Part shown: positions 45,236 to 54,230 of the stretch, piece by piece | Layout of the letters: each line of letters opens with the position of its first letter | How positions within the stretch are numbered: the first letter of the stretch is position 1 | Source of the DNA: an uncultured Desulfobulbaceae bacterium | GTDB taxonomy: Bacteria > Desulfobacterota > Desulfobulbia > Desulfobulbales > Desulfocapsaceae | Assembly: GCA_903887485.1 (NCBI GenBank) | Contig: CAISPV010000016.1 | Coordinates: 1-64,000 of the forward strand | DNA length: 64,000 nucleotides | Direction: 5' to 3' | The notes under the pieces: generated by a model | Databases searched by the model: none | Seen by the model: the letters and a program-made list of their open reading frames with translations, nothing else | What the model was told of the DNA's origin: nothing | Translations under genes and position numbers: made by a program

Positions 45236-45276
45236 AACTAAACAACCACCAGTTAAAAGCTGGTGGTTGTTTAGTT
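45236..45276 (-). terminator. Terminator between convergent genes, overlapping the PHP stop codon
   Basis: AACTAAACAACCACCAG (45236-45252) pairs perfectly with 45260-45276 over 17 bp, with a 7-base loop. Read on the minus strand it is followed by TTTTTAT and serves the PHP gene, whose TAA at 45271-45273 lies inside the stem. In the plus direction it can also stop transcription from the flavoprotein gene. Confidence 0.85.
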
Positions 45277-46077
45277 GACAATTGAAAGTGGCTCCAGAAG
45301 TTCTGGAAGTCGGTGAAAGTATCTGCCCACGTCCTCTGGTCTGTGGGCATCAGATCCTGCAACCAGAGGAATTCCTCTGGTTATGGCCATCTGAATAATA
45401 GCCGGTGCTGGAAAAGGCGTGCCGCGGATAGCAAAGCCTGATGTGTTGATTTCAAGGGCCATGTTCTTGGCCTTGACGGTGTCAAGCAGCTCTTCAATCT
45501 GTTGCCAGTGGCCTTGGGTGAATTGCAGTTCTGGCTGAAAACGCAGGGCGGCGTCCAGATGGCAGAGTACCGTGCCGGGAAGGATGGATACGGCTTCGAT
45601 GAGGGTATTGAAGTAGTTATCAAGGACCTTCTCACAGCCTGTTTCGGCAATAGCCCGCACGTTTCTTTCTTGTCTGCTGACCAGATTCAAGTCAAAGGCT
45701 TGATCAGGAACCGGCATGAAATGGTACGAAATCCCTATTTGATCCCAGCAACGTCTGCTCAGGCGATCCTGCAGTTCCTGATGTTGGGTGACGCTATACC
45801 CTACCTCTACCCCTAAACCGATACTCAACTGGTTGCTATACTTATCCTGCAGTTTCTGTCCTTCCGCAAAATAGTCATCAAAATCCTGATCAGTCAGCCA
45901 GGTTGTCTCAAAGTAATTGACACCTGTTGCCTCCATATGCTCAAGAAAGACGATATGACTCAGACCCTTGTCGATTGCTGACAGCACATACTCTTCCATG
46001 GTGCCGGTAGCATGATGGCACCATCGGGTGTGCATATGGCCATCGAAAGAGAGATCGATCAAAGGTGTGTTTGGCAT
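45271..46077 (-). CDS. PHP-domain phosphoesterase (histidinol-phosphatase-like)
   Basis: 268 residues. Metal-binding motifs of the PHP superfamily are visible: FDGHMHTRWCHHA near the N-terminus, IVFLEHME, GLGVEVGY, SYHFMP, CHLDAALRF and VAGSDAHRPEDVG near the C-terminus. Family relatives include HisK-type histidinol phosphatases and other small-molecule phosphatases; no his gene is adjacent, so the substrate stays open. It is the downstream gene of a small minus-strand pair. Confidence 0.85.
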   Translation of the reverse strand: MPNTPLIDLSFDGHMHTRWCHHATGTMEEYVLSAIDKGLSHIVFLEHMEATGVNYFETTWLTDQDFDDYFAEGQKLQDKYSNQLSIGLGVEVGYSVTQHQELQDRLSRRCWDQIGISYHFMPVPDQAFDLNLVSRQERNVRAIAETGCEKVLDNYFNTLIEAVSILPGTVLCHLDAALRFQPELQFTQGHWQQIEELLDTVKAKNMALEINTSGFAIRGTPFPAPAIIQMAITRGIPLVAGSDAHRPEDVGRYFHRLPELLEPLSIVN

Positions 46078-46098
46078 CTTGCTGCTAGGGATTGGTGC

Positions 46099-46293
46099 TC
46101 AGGCGTTTCCCTTGGGGAAAAAATGGACAATGCCATCAATCTCTGAGGTGTCACAGATATGGCCAAGGTCCAGTTCCAGATCAAGAAACTCACCGATGCC
46201 GCCAAGATTCAAGGACAAGGCAGGGCCATCTGGTAAATGGTAGATCAGGGTCTGAACCTGAGCATAATTAATAGGTCGGACAAAAAGCTTCAT
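46099..46293 (-). CDS. Small protein of unknown function upstream of the PHP gene
   Basis: 64 residues (MKLFVRPINYAQVQTLIYHLPDG...IDGIVHFFPKGNA), no signal peptide or membrane helix. It ends 21 bases before the PHP gene on the same strand and has AGGT seven bases ahead of its ATG. Composition looks protein-like (alternating hydrophobic strands, acidic loop), but no family is recognised. Confidence 0.5.
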   Translation of the reverse strand: MKLFVRPINYAQVQTLIYHLPDGPALSLNLGGIGEFLDLELDLGHICDTSEIDGIVHFFPKGNA

Positions 46294-46431
46294 TGAATAT
46301 ACCTGTGTTGCTCAACGGCGGTGATGGATAATTGTAAAGTGAGTACAGTGTTCATTGTGAAGTGACTATAAGGATTTTTGCAGTAAACTGCAAGGGGATG
46401 AATATCATTGGAGAACGGTCATGAAATAGGT

Positions 46432-46460
46432 TTGACAGTGAAAGGGTATATGCTTATTAT
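46432..46460 (+). promoter_or_regulatory. Sigma70-type promoter of the cysteine-cluster protein gene
   Basis: TTGACA at 46432-46437 and TATTAT at 46455-46460 with a 17-bp spacer; transcription start expected near 46467, leaving an ~80-base leader. Fifty bases upstream lies TTGCAGT-AA-ACTGCAA (46378-46393), a 7-bp inverted repeat that could be an operator. Confidence 0.75.
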
Positions 46461-46546
46461 CTAAAATTCTGTGGATGAGTTTTTCCTTTTTTTATCGGTT
46501 GCTGATCTGGCAATCTGATAACCAAAATTTGATATAGGGTGAGAGT

Positions 46547-47497
46547 ATGAGTGAACAAAAAATGAGCGGTAAAGAGAAGGTCCTTTTTGGTAAAGCAACC
46601 AATCCATCCAACATCCTGCCGCAAAAGCTGACCTTGGACAGTAAAATCAAGTTTCGCTGTCATCCTGGGGTGTCGTGCTTTACCGCCTGTTGTGGAGGAA
46701 TCAAGATTATCCTGACCCCTTATGACATCTTGCAGTTGAGAAAACGGTTGAATCTGCCGGCCCATGAGTTTCTGCATCAGTATGCAACCCCTGTCTATCT
46801 TGAACAGACCGATATGCCCGGTGTGGCTATCAAATTACGTGAAGACAATCAGAAATGTCCTTTTGTGACCCCCGAGGGATGCACGGTCTATAGTGATCGG
46901 CCTTCTGCCTGTCGTTATTATCCTGTGGGTATGGCCGATTTCCATGAGGGTGGTGATAACAAGAGTAAGGATGGAGACCAGAACGACGAAGAAAAATTTT
47001 TCTTTATCGTCAAGGAAGAGCACTGTAAGGGATTTGAAGAAGACAAGGAGTGGACTGTCCGTGAATGGCGTGCGGATCAGGGCGTTGATGTGCGTGACGA
47101 GATGAACAAGGAGTGGTTGCGTCTGGTTATGCGCCGCAAATCATTCGGGCATCAGGCCACCCTCTCGGAGCAGGCCAAACGGATGTTCTTCATGGCCTCA
47201 ACCGATCTTGACCACTTCCGTACCTTTGTCTTTGAAAGTTCCTTCCTTGATACCTTTGTTATTGATGATGAGACGGTTGCCAAGATTAAAGAAGATGATG
47301 TGGAGCTCATGCTCTTCTCTTTCAAATATCTGGCCGCGACTCTGTTTGGCGCCCAGGGCATGAAGATCCGAGAGGACAAAATCCAGGCCAAGGTAGTAGA
47401 AATCAAGCAGCGTCAGGATGAGTCTGTTCTGGAATCGGTTCAGGATTATGAAAATATTAAACAGCAGCGGGAAATGGAAAAAAAAGCTGAAAGCTGA
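46547..47497 (+). CDS. YkgJ-family cysteine-cluster protein
   Basis: 316 residues. The N-terminal half holds the zinc/iron-chelating cysteine pattern: FRCHPGVSCFTACCGG, then LTPYDILQLRKRL, KCPFVTPEGCTVYSDRPSACRYYP and a later EEHCKGF. The C-terminal half is helical and charged without recognisable motifs. Members of this family are thought to bind a metal ion or Fe-S cluster; the biochemical role is not established. A strong promoter is visible 80 bases upstream and a bidirectional terminator downstream, so it is likely monocistronic. Confidence 0.87.
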   Translation: MSEQKMSGKEKVLFGKATNPSNILPQKLTLDSKIKFRCHPGVSCFTACCGGIKIILTPYDILQLRKRLNLPAHEFLHQYATPVYLEQTDMPGVAIKLREDNQKCPFVTPEGCTVYSDRPSACRYYPVGMADFHEGGDNKSKDGDQNDEEKFFFIVKEEHCKGFEEDKEWTVREWRADQGVDVRDEMNKEWLRLVMRRKSFGHQATLSEQAKRMFFMASTDLDHFRTFVFESSFLDTFVIDDETVAKIKEDDVELMLFSFKYLAATLFGAQGMKIREDKIQAKVVEIKQRQDESVLESVQDYENIKQQREMEKKAES

Positions 47498-47520
47498 AAA
47501 CTAAAAGCTGTAAGCGAATA

Positions 47521-47567
47521 ATAAAAAAAAGGGTTTCGGAAAGTAGTTTCCGAAACCCTTTTTTTAT
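47521..47567. terminator. Bidirectional rho-independent terminator
   Basis: GGGTTTCGGAAA (47531-47542) pairs with TTTCCGAAACCC (47547-47558) with a 4-base loop, flanked by eight A on the left and seven T on the right. It therefore terminates both the cysteine-cluster gene (plus) and PFOR (minus). Confidence 0.92.
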
Positions 47568-47580
47568 GGGTAAAGATTGT

Positions 47581-47609
47581 TGAGCCTGCTCTCTGAAAGA
47601 GCAGGCTCA
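47581..47609 (-). terminator. Second hairpin downstream of PFOR
   Basis: TGAGCCTGCTCT (47581-47592) pairs perfectly with 47598-47609 (12 bp, 5-base loop), ten bases after the PFOR stop on the minus strand. It has no T-run of its own and probably backs up the stronger terminator at 47521-47567 or protects the 3' end. Confidence 0.65.
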
Positions 47610-47619
47610 AACGGCCAGA

Positions 47620-50600
47620 TTATTTCTCTGGTTCAAGCGCTGCTGCCCGCGCCTTCAGGAACTTCCAAGACTTAGTCACATCCTTCTGGGACAGAGCCAT
47701 GAGCTCGTCGGCATGGGCTGGATTCATCATCTTGAGCATACGGTAGCGGTTTTCAGCCATGGCGTATTCCTCGAAGGTGATGGTGGGTTCCTTGGAGTCG
47801 ATGGTCAGTGGATTCTTGCCTGCAGCCTCAAGATCAGGGTGGTAGCGATACAGAGGCCAGTGCCCACATTCAACGGCCTTCTTCTGCTGATCCAGGCCCT
47901 TGGTCATGTTGATGCCATGGTTGATGCAGTGGGCGTAGGCGATGATGAGCGATGGACCATCATAGGCCTCGGCCTCGGCAATGGCCTTGGCAACCTGGAT
48001 GGGATTGGCGCCCATGCTGACCTTGGCAATATAGACATTGCCATAGGTTGAGAAGATCATGCCGATATCCTTTTTCGGCATCTTCTTGCCGCTGGACGCA
48101 AACTGAGCGGTCGCGGCCCGTGGGGTTGATTTTGACATCTGGCCACCGGTGTTGGAGTACACCTCGGTATCCATGATCATGACGTTTACGTTCTCGCCGG
48201 AGGCGAGGACGTGATCAAGGCCGCCGTAGCCGATGTCATAGGCCCAACCGTCACCGCCGAAGATCCATACGGATTTTTTCACCAGATAATCGGCGACCGG
48301 CAGGAGGCGTTTGGCAATGATATCTTTGCTGTCTGCAAGCTTGTTCTTCAACTGGGCCACGCGCTCCCGTTGCAGTTCAATGGCGGCCTGAGATTTCTGG
48401 TCGGCATTGAGGATCTCGTCGGCCATCTTCTTGGTGATCATTTTTGCGGTAACGGCCTGACCCACAAGCTCTATCGCCTGGGCGCCCAGCTTATTCACTG
48501 AGGCCCGCATGCCAAGACCAAACTCGGCATTATCCTCAAACAGTGAGTTGGCCCAGGCTGGTCCGCGTCCATCGGCCCGTTTACAGTAAGGGGTGGTCGG
48601 CAGGTTGCCGCCATAAATGGAGGAACAACCGGTGGCATTGGCAACCAGCATCCGGTCGCCAAACATCTGGGTTACCAGTTTGATATAGGGAGTCTCGCCG
48701 CATCCGGCACAGGCGCCGGAGAACTCAAAGAGTGGACGACAGAGCTGACTACCCTTAATGGTGGAGGGATCAATATCGGCTGGGTTGACCTCGGGCAGGT
48801 TGAGGAAATATTCTACATTCTTGATCTCGGTTGTGCGAATGGCCTCGGTGTTGGCTACCATCTGCAGCGCCTTGGTCTTGGCCGGGCAGACAGCAACGCA
48901 CTGGGTGCAGGCGCAGCAGTCTTCAGTGAAGACCTGGACTACAAATTTCTGACCCTTGAATTGTGTACCTACAGCATCTGCAGATTTGAAGGCCTTGGGG
49001 GCTTTTTTCAGATCAGGGACGACCTTCAGCCGGATGGCGGCATGGGGGCAGACGAGAGAGCAACGGCCGCACTGGATGCAGTTTTCAGGGATCCATTCGG
49101 CAACCTGTACCCCAATATTCCGTTTTTCGTACTGGGTGGTGCCGGTTGGCCAGGTACCATCGTCGGGCATCTGCGAAACCTTGACCTCATCGCCTCTGCC
49201 TTCAATCATGGTGGCGGTGACTTCCTTGACAAAGTCAGGCGCGTTTTCGGGGACAGTCGGCGGCATGTCATGACCGCTGGTGGATTTACCCAGCTTGACC
49301 TCAACGATGTTCTTGACGGCGGCATCGACGGCGCTGTAGTTCATCTCCACGACCTTGTCACCCTTCTTGCCATAGGTCTTTTTGATGGCGTTCTTGATAG
49401 CGGTAATTGCATCTTCCTTGGAGAGGATGCCTGAGATCAGGAAGAAGGCGGTCTGCATGATCATGTTGATGCGGGCGCCCAAGCCGAGGGCCTGGCCGAG
49501 GGCAATGGCGTCAATAATGTAGAATTTGGCCTTTTTCTGGATCAGGGTCTTCTGTACCTTGTTTGGCAGCTCGGCCCAGATCTGTTTGGCGTTGAAGCTG
49601 GTGGTCAAAAGGAAGGTGCCGCCTTCTTCCAGGTTGCGGAGCATGTCATATTGGTCAAGAAAGTTGGAATTGTGGCAGGCGATAAAGTTGGCCTTGTTAA
49701 TAAGGTACGGGGCCACAATCGGATTCTTGCCGAACCGCAGATGGGAGGTGGTGATTGATCCCGATTTCTTGGAGTCATAGACGAAATAACCCTGGGCCGA
49801 ATTGTCGGTTTCGGTGCCGATGATCTTGATGCTGTTCTTGTTGGCGCCAACAGTGCCGTCGGAACCAAGGCCGTAGAACATGGCGCGAACAACGTCCTTG
49901 CCCTCGATGCTGAAATTCTTGTCGTAATCGAGACTGGAACCGGTCACATCATCGTTGGGTCCGACGCAGAAGTGATTTTTGGGGGCCATGGAGGCCATGT
50001 TGTCAAAAACCGCCTTGGCCATGGCCGGGGTGAATTCAGCAGATCCCAGACCGTAGCGGCCGGAGAGAATCAGCGGCTGATAGGCGGCGATATTGGTCTC
50101 GGTGGCCTCGCCGATCGCGGTGCGGACATCCTGGTAGAGTGGCTCGCCGGCGCAACCTGGCTCTTTGGTGCGGTCAAGAACGGTGATACGCTCCACCGTT
50201 GGTGGCAGGGCGTTAACCATGGCCTTGCAGTCAAAAGGCCGGTACAGACGGACAATAACCATGCCCACCCGCTTGTCCTGAGCCATCAGGTGATCGATGG
50301 TGGCGGCTACGGTCTCGCAGCCGGAGGCCATCATCACTACGACATCTTCGGCATCCTCGTCACCATAATAATCAAAGAGGTGATACTGACGGCCGGTGAT
50401 CCCGGCAAATTTGTCCATGGTGTCCTGAACGATACCGGGCAGGGCATTGTAATATTTATTAACGGTCTCGCGGCCGGTAAAATAGACATCAGGGTTCTGG
50501 GCGGTGCCGCGGATGGTGGGACGGTCAGGACTGAGGGCGCGGCTGCGATGGGCCACAATCAGGTCTTCGTCAATCATGGCGGTCATATCTTCGCGGGTCA

Positions 50601-51156
50601 GTTCTTCGATCTTCTGGATCTCGTGCGAGGTACGGAAGCCGTCAAAGAAATGGACAAAAGGAATCCGGGAGGCGAGTGCGGCCTGGGTGACAATCAGGGC
50701 CATGTCCATACATTCCTGGACGTTCTGGGAGGCAAGTATTCCCCAGCCGGTCTGGCGGACGGCGTTGATGTCGCCATGGTCACCGAAGATGGAGAGTCCC
50801 TGGCAGGCGATGGAACGGGCGGTCACATGAAAAACGGTGGGGGTGAGCTCACCGGCTATCTTGTACATGTTGGGGATCATCAACAACAGCCCCTGCGACG
50901 CGGTAAAGGTGGTGCACAGGGAACCGGTGGCAAGCGAGCCATGCAGAGAACCGGCAACACCAGCCTCAGACTGCATCTGGGTGACAACAGGGACGGAGTT
51001 CCAGATGTTCTCCTGCAGGCCGGCTGATTTGGTATCTGCCTCAGCCGCCATCGGGGTGGATGGAGTGATGGGGTAGATGGTGATGACTTCGCTGGTGGCA
51101 TAGGCAACATGGGTACAGGCCTGGTTGCCGTCGATGGTGACCATTTTTCGTGACAT
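47620..51156 (-). CDS. nifJ: Pyruvate:ferredoxin (flavodoxin) oxidoreductase, single-chain
   Basis: Central anaerobic enzyme: pyruvate + CoA to acetyl-CoA + CO2 with ferredoxin reduction. 1178 residues with all fused domains. The N-terminal pyruvate site is TIYPITPSTPMAAEAD. The CoA-binding/transketolase-like domain II follows, then two [4Fe-4S] motifs (CIQCGRCSLVCP at ~690 and CCACTQCVAVCP at ~748). The TPP domain has CAGCGETPYIKL, NATGCSSIYGGN and FGGDGWAYDIGYGGLDHVL (~970). TPP metal loop MIMDTEVYSNTGGQ is intact. AGGAG before the ATG. A CBS-domain protein gene lies 64 bases upstream on the same strand. Confidence 0.97.
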   Translation of the reverse strand: MSRKMVTIDGNQACTHVAYATSEVITIYPITPSTPMAAEADTKSAGLQENIWNSVPVVTQMQSEAGVAGSLHGSLATGSLCTTFTASQGLLLMIPNMYKIAGELTPTVFHVTARSIACQGLSIFGDHGDINAVRQTGWGILASQNVQECMDMALIVTQAALASRIPFVHFFDGFRTSHEIQKIEELTREDMTAMIDEDLIVAHRSRALSPDRPTIRGTAQNPDVYFTGRETVNKYYNALPGIVQDTMDKFAGITGRQYHLFDYYGDEDAEDVVVMMASGCETVAATIDHLMAQDKRVGMVIVRLYRPFDCKAMVNALPPTVERITVLDRTKEPGCAGEPLYQDVRTAIGEATETNIAAYQPLILSGRYGLGSAEFTPAMAKAVFDNMASMAPKNHFCVGPNDDVTGSSLDYDKNFSIEGKDVVRAMFYGLGSDGTVGANKNSIKIIGTETDNSAQGYFVYDSKKSGSITTSHLRFGKNPIVAPYLINKANFIACHNSNFLDQYDMLRNLEEGGTFLLTTSFNAKQIWAELPNKVQKTLIQKKAKFYIIDAIALGQALGLGARINMIMQTAFFLISGILSKEDAITAIKNAIKKTYGKKGDKVVEMNYSAVDAAVKNIVEVKLGKSTSGHDMPPTVPENAPDFVKEVTATMIEGRGDEVKVSQMPDDGTWPTGTTQYEKRNIGVQVAEWIPENCIQCGRCSLVCPHAAIRLKVVPDLKKAPKAFKSADAVGTQFKGQKFVVQVFTEDCCACTQCVAVCPAKTKALQMVANTEAIRTTEIKNVEYFLNLPEVNPADIDPSTIKGSQLCRPLFEFSGACAGCGETPYIKLVTQMFGDRMLVANATGCSSIYGGNLPTTPYCKRADGRGPAWANSLFEDNAEFGLGMRASVNKLGAQAIELVGQAVTAKMITKKMADEILNADQKSQAAIELQRERVAQLKNKLADSKDIIAKRLLPVADYLVKKSVWIFGGDGWAYDIGYGGLDHVLASGENVNVMIMDTEVYSNTGGQMSKSTPRAATAQFASSGKKMPKKDIGMIFSTYGNVYIAKVSMGANPIQVAKAIAEAEAYDGPSLIIAYAHCINHGINMTKGLDQQKKAVECGHWPLYRYHPDLEAAGKNPLTIDSKEPTITFEEYAMAENRYRMLKMMNPAHADELMALSQKDVTKSWKFLKARAAALEPEK

Positions 51157-51220
51157 GGAAAAAATCTCCTTTATTCCTTTGATAATAATATGTGTTTCTG
51201 TCTCTTTATGAATTTATTGA

Positions 51221-51898
51221 CTATTTTTTTGGCAGATTGCTGAGGTCGTCAAGGCTCTGACTCACAATATTGTAACCGTTTATTGCCGCGATCTCGCTGG
51301 CCAGGGCATCAGTGTCCTGTTCGGGAAGAATTCGCACTGAGACTCGTTTGAAGCCGTGAGGGGCATCATTAAAAGAGGTAAGAATGGACAGGATGCGGGC
51401 GTTATGCTGGCGCAGGATGTCAACCAGGCGGGAGACGGAACCACCGGCGTCGGGCATGTCAATGACAAACTGATAGGCACCGTCCTGGATCCCGGTGGCG
51501 TGGATGAATCCCCGGAGAACGTCTGATTCTGAAAGCAGGCCCACCAAGTTGTTGTTGTCATCAATGACCACCAGCCCGGAGATCTTCTCCCGCAGCATGA
51601 CTACCGCCGCCTTTTCCAGGGTGTCATCCTTCTTCATGCAGACGGGACTGCCGGTCATGACATCTTTGACCTTCATCTCGGAGAGCAGGTAGTACATCTC
51701 GTGGAGATCCATGTCGGTCTTGCTGGATGGTGATGCATCTTTCAGGTCTCGGTCGGTGATGATACCGGCGAGCTTGCCATGTGACAGGACTGGCAGGCGT
51801 CTGATATTGTTTTCTTTCATCGTGCGGGTAGCCCGCATCACCGAGGTGTTGGCATCCACAGTCAGAATCGTGGTTGCCATCCAGTCCTTTATTAACAT
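51221..51898 (-). CDS. CBS-pair protein with C-terminal ACT-like domain
   Basis: The start chosen (51898, MLIKDWMATTILTVDA) has a consensus ribosome site AAAGGAGG seven bases upstream; the frame continues to 51934 but without one. 225 residues: CBS1 (~1-60, ENNIRRLPVLSHGKLAGIITDRD), CBS2 (~80-135, MLREKISGLVVIDDNNNLVGLLSESDVL) and an ACT-like region (~145-215, QFVIDMPDAGGSVSRLVDIL). CBS pairs usually sense adenine nucleotides and ACT domains small metabolites. Position directly upstream of PFOR suggests an energy-sensing partner or regulator; this is inference. Confidence 0.87.
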   Translation of the reverse strand: MLIKDWMATTILTVDANTSVMRATRTMKENNIRRLPVLSHGKLAGIITDRDLKDASPSSKTDMDLHEMYYLLSEMKVKDVMTGSPVCMKKDDTLEKAAVVMLREKISGLVVIDDNNNLVGLLSESDVLRGFIHATGIQDGAYQFVIDMPDAGGSVSRLVDILRQHNARILSILTSFNDAPHGFKRVSVRILPEQDTDALASEIAAINGYNIVSQSLDDLSNLPKK

Positions 51899-52111
51899 AA
51901 ATGCCTCCTTTGGATTGCGTAAATGGTTGCGCAAATCATAGAAAATGGAATAATGGGTGTTCCTGTGGATGAGCGTGTCTGGACGGCAAGGGAGATGGAG
52001 AAATGCGTCAAGACTGACATGTATAAATAATCTGAAATTACATTTAATAGAAACAATTTGCGACTATAAAATATTTTAAATATTGATGCAAGGTATGAAT
52101 GAAATTGATAT

Positions 52112-54061
52112 GTGCTGCCCATGAATGTTCTCTCCGATCTGGATCTGGATCAATTGCTCATGTTCCTGGCCGCAAGGGAGCAGTTTGTCTTTCTGGATAC
52201 CGCAAAACCCGACGCTGACAATTCCACCTCACTCCTCTTCCTGAACCCGGTCAGTCGTTTGCAATGCCGCAGCGGCGATGACAGCCACTTGTTTCTGGCC
52301 CAGGTTGAATCAGCCTTGGCCGCTGGATACTATGTGGCCGGCTGGTTCAGTTATGAGTTTGGTTATCTTTTAGAGGAAAGCTTGCAGGGACTTCTCTGCC
52401 GGGAGGGTGATGCCTCGCTCTTGCTGGCTGATCTCGGGATTTTTACCGAGCCTTGTTTCTTTGATCACCATTCCGGCAAGACCAATTTCCCCGGTCTGGA
52501 CCAGGCGGCTGGAACGTCGCTGCCCAGCCGCTGTCAGGTAAAAAATATCCGTCCCAGTCAGGGGCGTGAGGCGTATCTCCAGGCCATTCAGGCCATTCAG
52601 CAATATATCCTGGCTGGAGACACCTATCAGGTCAACTATACCCTGAAATTGCTCTTTGATTTCTGCGGATCGCCGGAGGCCCTCTATAAAACTCTCAGGC
52701 GGAATCAATCTGTGGCCTACGGCGCCTACCTCCGCCTTGGAGAACAGCGGCTGCTTTCTTTCTCTCCTGAACTCTTTTTCAGAAAAGACGCGGATGGCAT
52801 TATGGTGCGGCCGATGAAAGGCACCATGAAAAGGGGGCGTTTCCCTGAGGAGGATCAGGAGCAGGTGCGTCTGTTAAGGAATGACGAAAAAAATCGCAGT
52901 GAAAATGTGATGATTGTTGATCTCCTGCGCAATGATCTGGGGCGATTGATGCATGATCTGGGCGATGACCCGGTGCACACCCGTTCGCTCTTTGTTGTGG
53001 AGCGCTATGAGACCCTGCTCCAGATGACTTCCACGGTTATTGCTGCTATCGGTAAGCATTGCGGCCAGGATGGTCTTGCCTCCCTTCCCCTGCAGCAACT
53101 ATTCCAGGCCCTTTTCCCTTGTGGCTCGGTGACAGGCGCTCCCAAGATTCGGACCATGGAGATTATTGATGAGCTGGAGCCAATTCGGCGCGGGGTCTAT
53201 ACCGGGGCCATTGGCTATCTGGCGCCTTCAGGGGCGGCGCTTTTTAATGTGCCGATTCGCACCGTCACCCTTTGCGGCGCGCAAGGGGAGATGGGTATCG
53301 GTTCCGGGATAGTTACCGACTCGGTCCCTGAACAGGAGTGGCAGGAGTGTCTGCTCAAGGGCAGGTTTCTGACCTCTTCTGCCCCGGCGTTTCAGCTCAT
53401 CGAGACCCTGTTGTGGGAGCCAGGGGCAGGCTACTGGCTCCTGGCCGAGCATCTTGAACGCCTCCGTGCCTCTGCTGATTATTTTCTTTTTTGCTGTGAC
53501 CTGTCAGCGCTTGAACAAGCCTTGCAAAAAGAAAGTTGCCTGTTTGCAGGCGTTCCCATGCGGGTCCGTTTAACACTCTCCAAGGATGGAACGGTTGCGA
53601 TCAGCTCGCAGGCGTGTTCACTGCCCGTTGCGCGCAGCCTGCCACGTGCGCCCGATCTGCGGCGTGCTGATTTGCCGTTGATCGATATTTCCTCTGTGCC
53701 GACAGATTCATCTTCACCCTGGTATTTTCATAAAACTACCCGACGGGAAGTGTATGACCGCGAGTTGCAACGGGTGCGGGAGAAGGGCTTGTTTGATTGC
53801 TGTTTTTTGAATGAACGGAACGAGCTTACCGAGGGCTGTATCTCCAATATTATTCTCTACCGACAAGGAATTTATTCTACTCCCTCTTTGTGTTGCGGAT
53901 TACTGGCAGGTACCATGAGGAAATATTTGCTTGCGGATAGACAAATTCCCCTGCGGGAAGAGGTGTTGACACTTGATAATCTCCGCCAGGCGGATGCTGT
54001 GTTTCTCTGTAACGCCGTGCGGGGGGTTGTTCAGGTGACAGGAGATTTTGCATTACTGTAA
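52112..54061 (+). CDS. pabB: PabB-PabC fusion: aminodeoxychorismate synthase component I / 4-amino-4-deoxychorismate lyase
   Basis: 649 residues (GTG at 52112, or ATG at 52121). The N-terminal ~410 residues are a chorismate-binding domain: VNYTLKLLFDF, ELFFRKDADGIMVRPMKGTMKRG (catalytic Lys), NVMIVDLLRNDLGR and FPCGSVTGAPKIRTMEII. The C-terminal ~240 residues match class IV PLP aminotransferases/lyases (FQLIETLLWEPGAGYWLLAEHLERL, NERNELTEGCISNI). Together they make p-aminobenzoate from chorismate and ammonia for folate synthesis. A glutaminase subunit (PabA/TrpG) is not in the window. Confidence 0.93.
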   Translation: MLPMNVLSDLDLDQLLMFLAAREQFVFLDTAKPDADNSTSLLFLNPVSRLQCRSGDDSHLFLAQVESALAAGYYVAGWFSYEFGYLLEESLQGLLCREGDASLLLADLGIFTEPCFFDHHSGKTNFPGLDQAAGTSLPSRCQVKNIRPSQGREAYLQAIQAIQQYILAGDTYQVNYTLKLLFDFCGSPEALYKTLRRNQSVAYGAYLRLGEQRLLSFSPELFFRKDADGIMVRPMKGTMKRGRFPEEDQEQVRLLRNDEKNRSENVMIVDLLRNDLGRLMHDLGDDPVHTRSLFVVERYETLLQMTSTVIAAIGKHCGQDGLASLPLQQLFQALFPCGSVTGAPKIRTMEIIDELEPIRRGVYTGAIGYLAPSGAALFNVPIRTVTLCGAQGEMGIGSGIVTDSVPEQEWQECLLKGRFLTSSAPAFQLIETLLWEPGAGYWLLAEHLERLRASADYFLFCCDLSALEQALQKESCLFAGVPMRVRLTLSKDGTVAISSQACSLPVARSLPRAPDLRRADLPLIDISSVPTDSSSPWYFHKTTRREVYDRELQRVREKGLFDCCFLNERNELTEGCISNIILYRQGIYSTPSLCCGLLAGTMRKYLLADRQIPLREEVLTLDNLRQADAVFLCNAVRGVVQVTGDFALL

Positions 54062-54230
54062 ATAAACTGTTGTTATTTTGCCTCTTGTTGCCCTTGGTGT
54101 TGTTTGGTAATGTCAATTTTAGTCCTTCCTCCTTGATATTATTGTTGTTTGTCGCAAAACTGATATGCTATGAAGGGAAGGAATTTTTAATGTAAATATT
54201 TTATTATTTTAATGAGTTGTGAGAAAGAGA

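Noticed and set aside
49972-51027. Long open frame (about 350 codons) on the plus strand opposite PFOR
   Set aside because: It mirrors the codon pattern of PFOR, is glycine/histidine-rich without family motifs, and PFOR itself is unambiguous. Same for long antisense frames at 7178-8215 (opposite cusA), 15468-16559 (opposite the repeat protein) and 34049-34966 (opposite murC).
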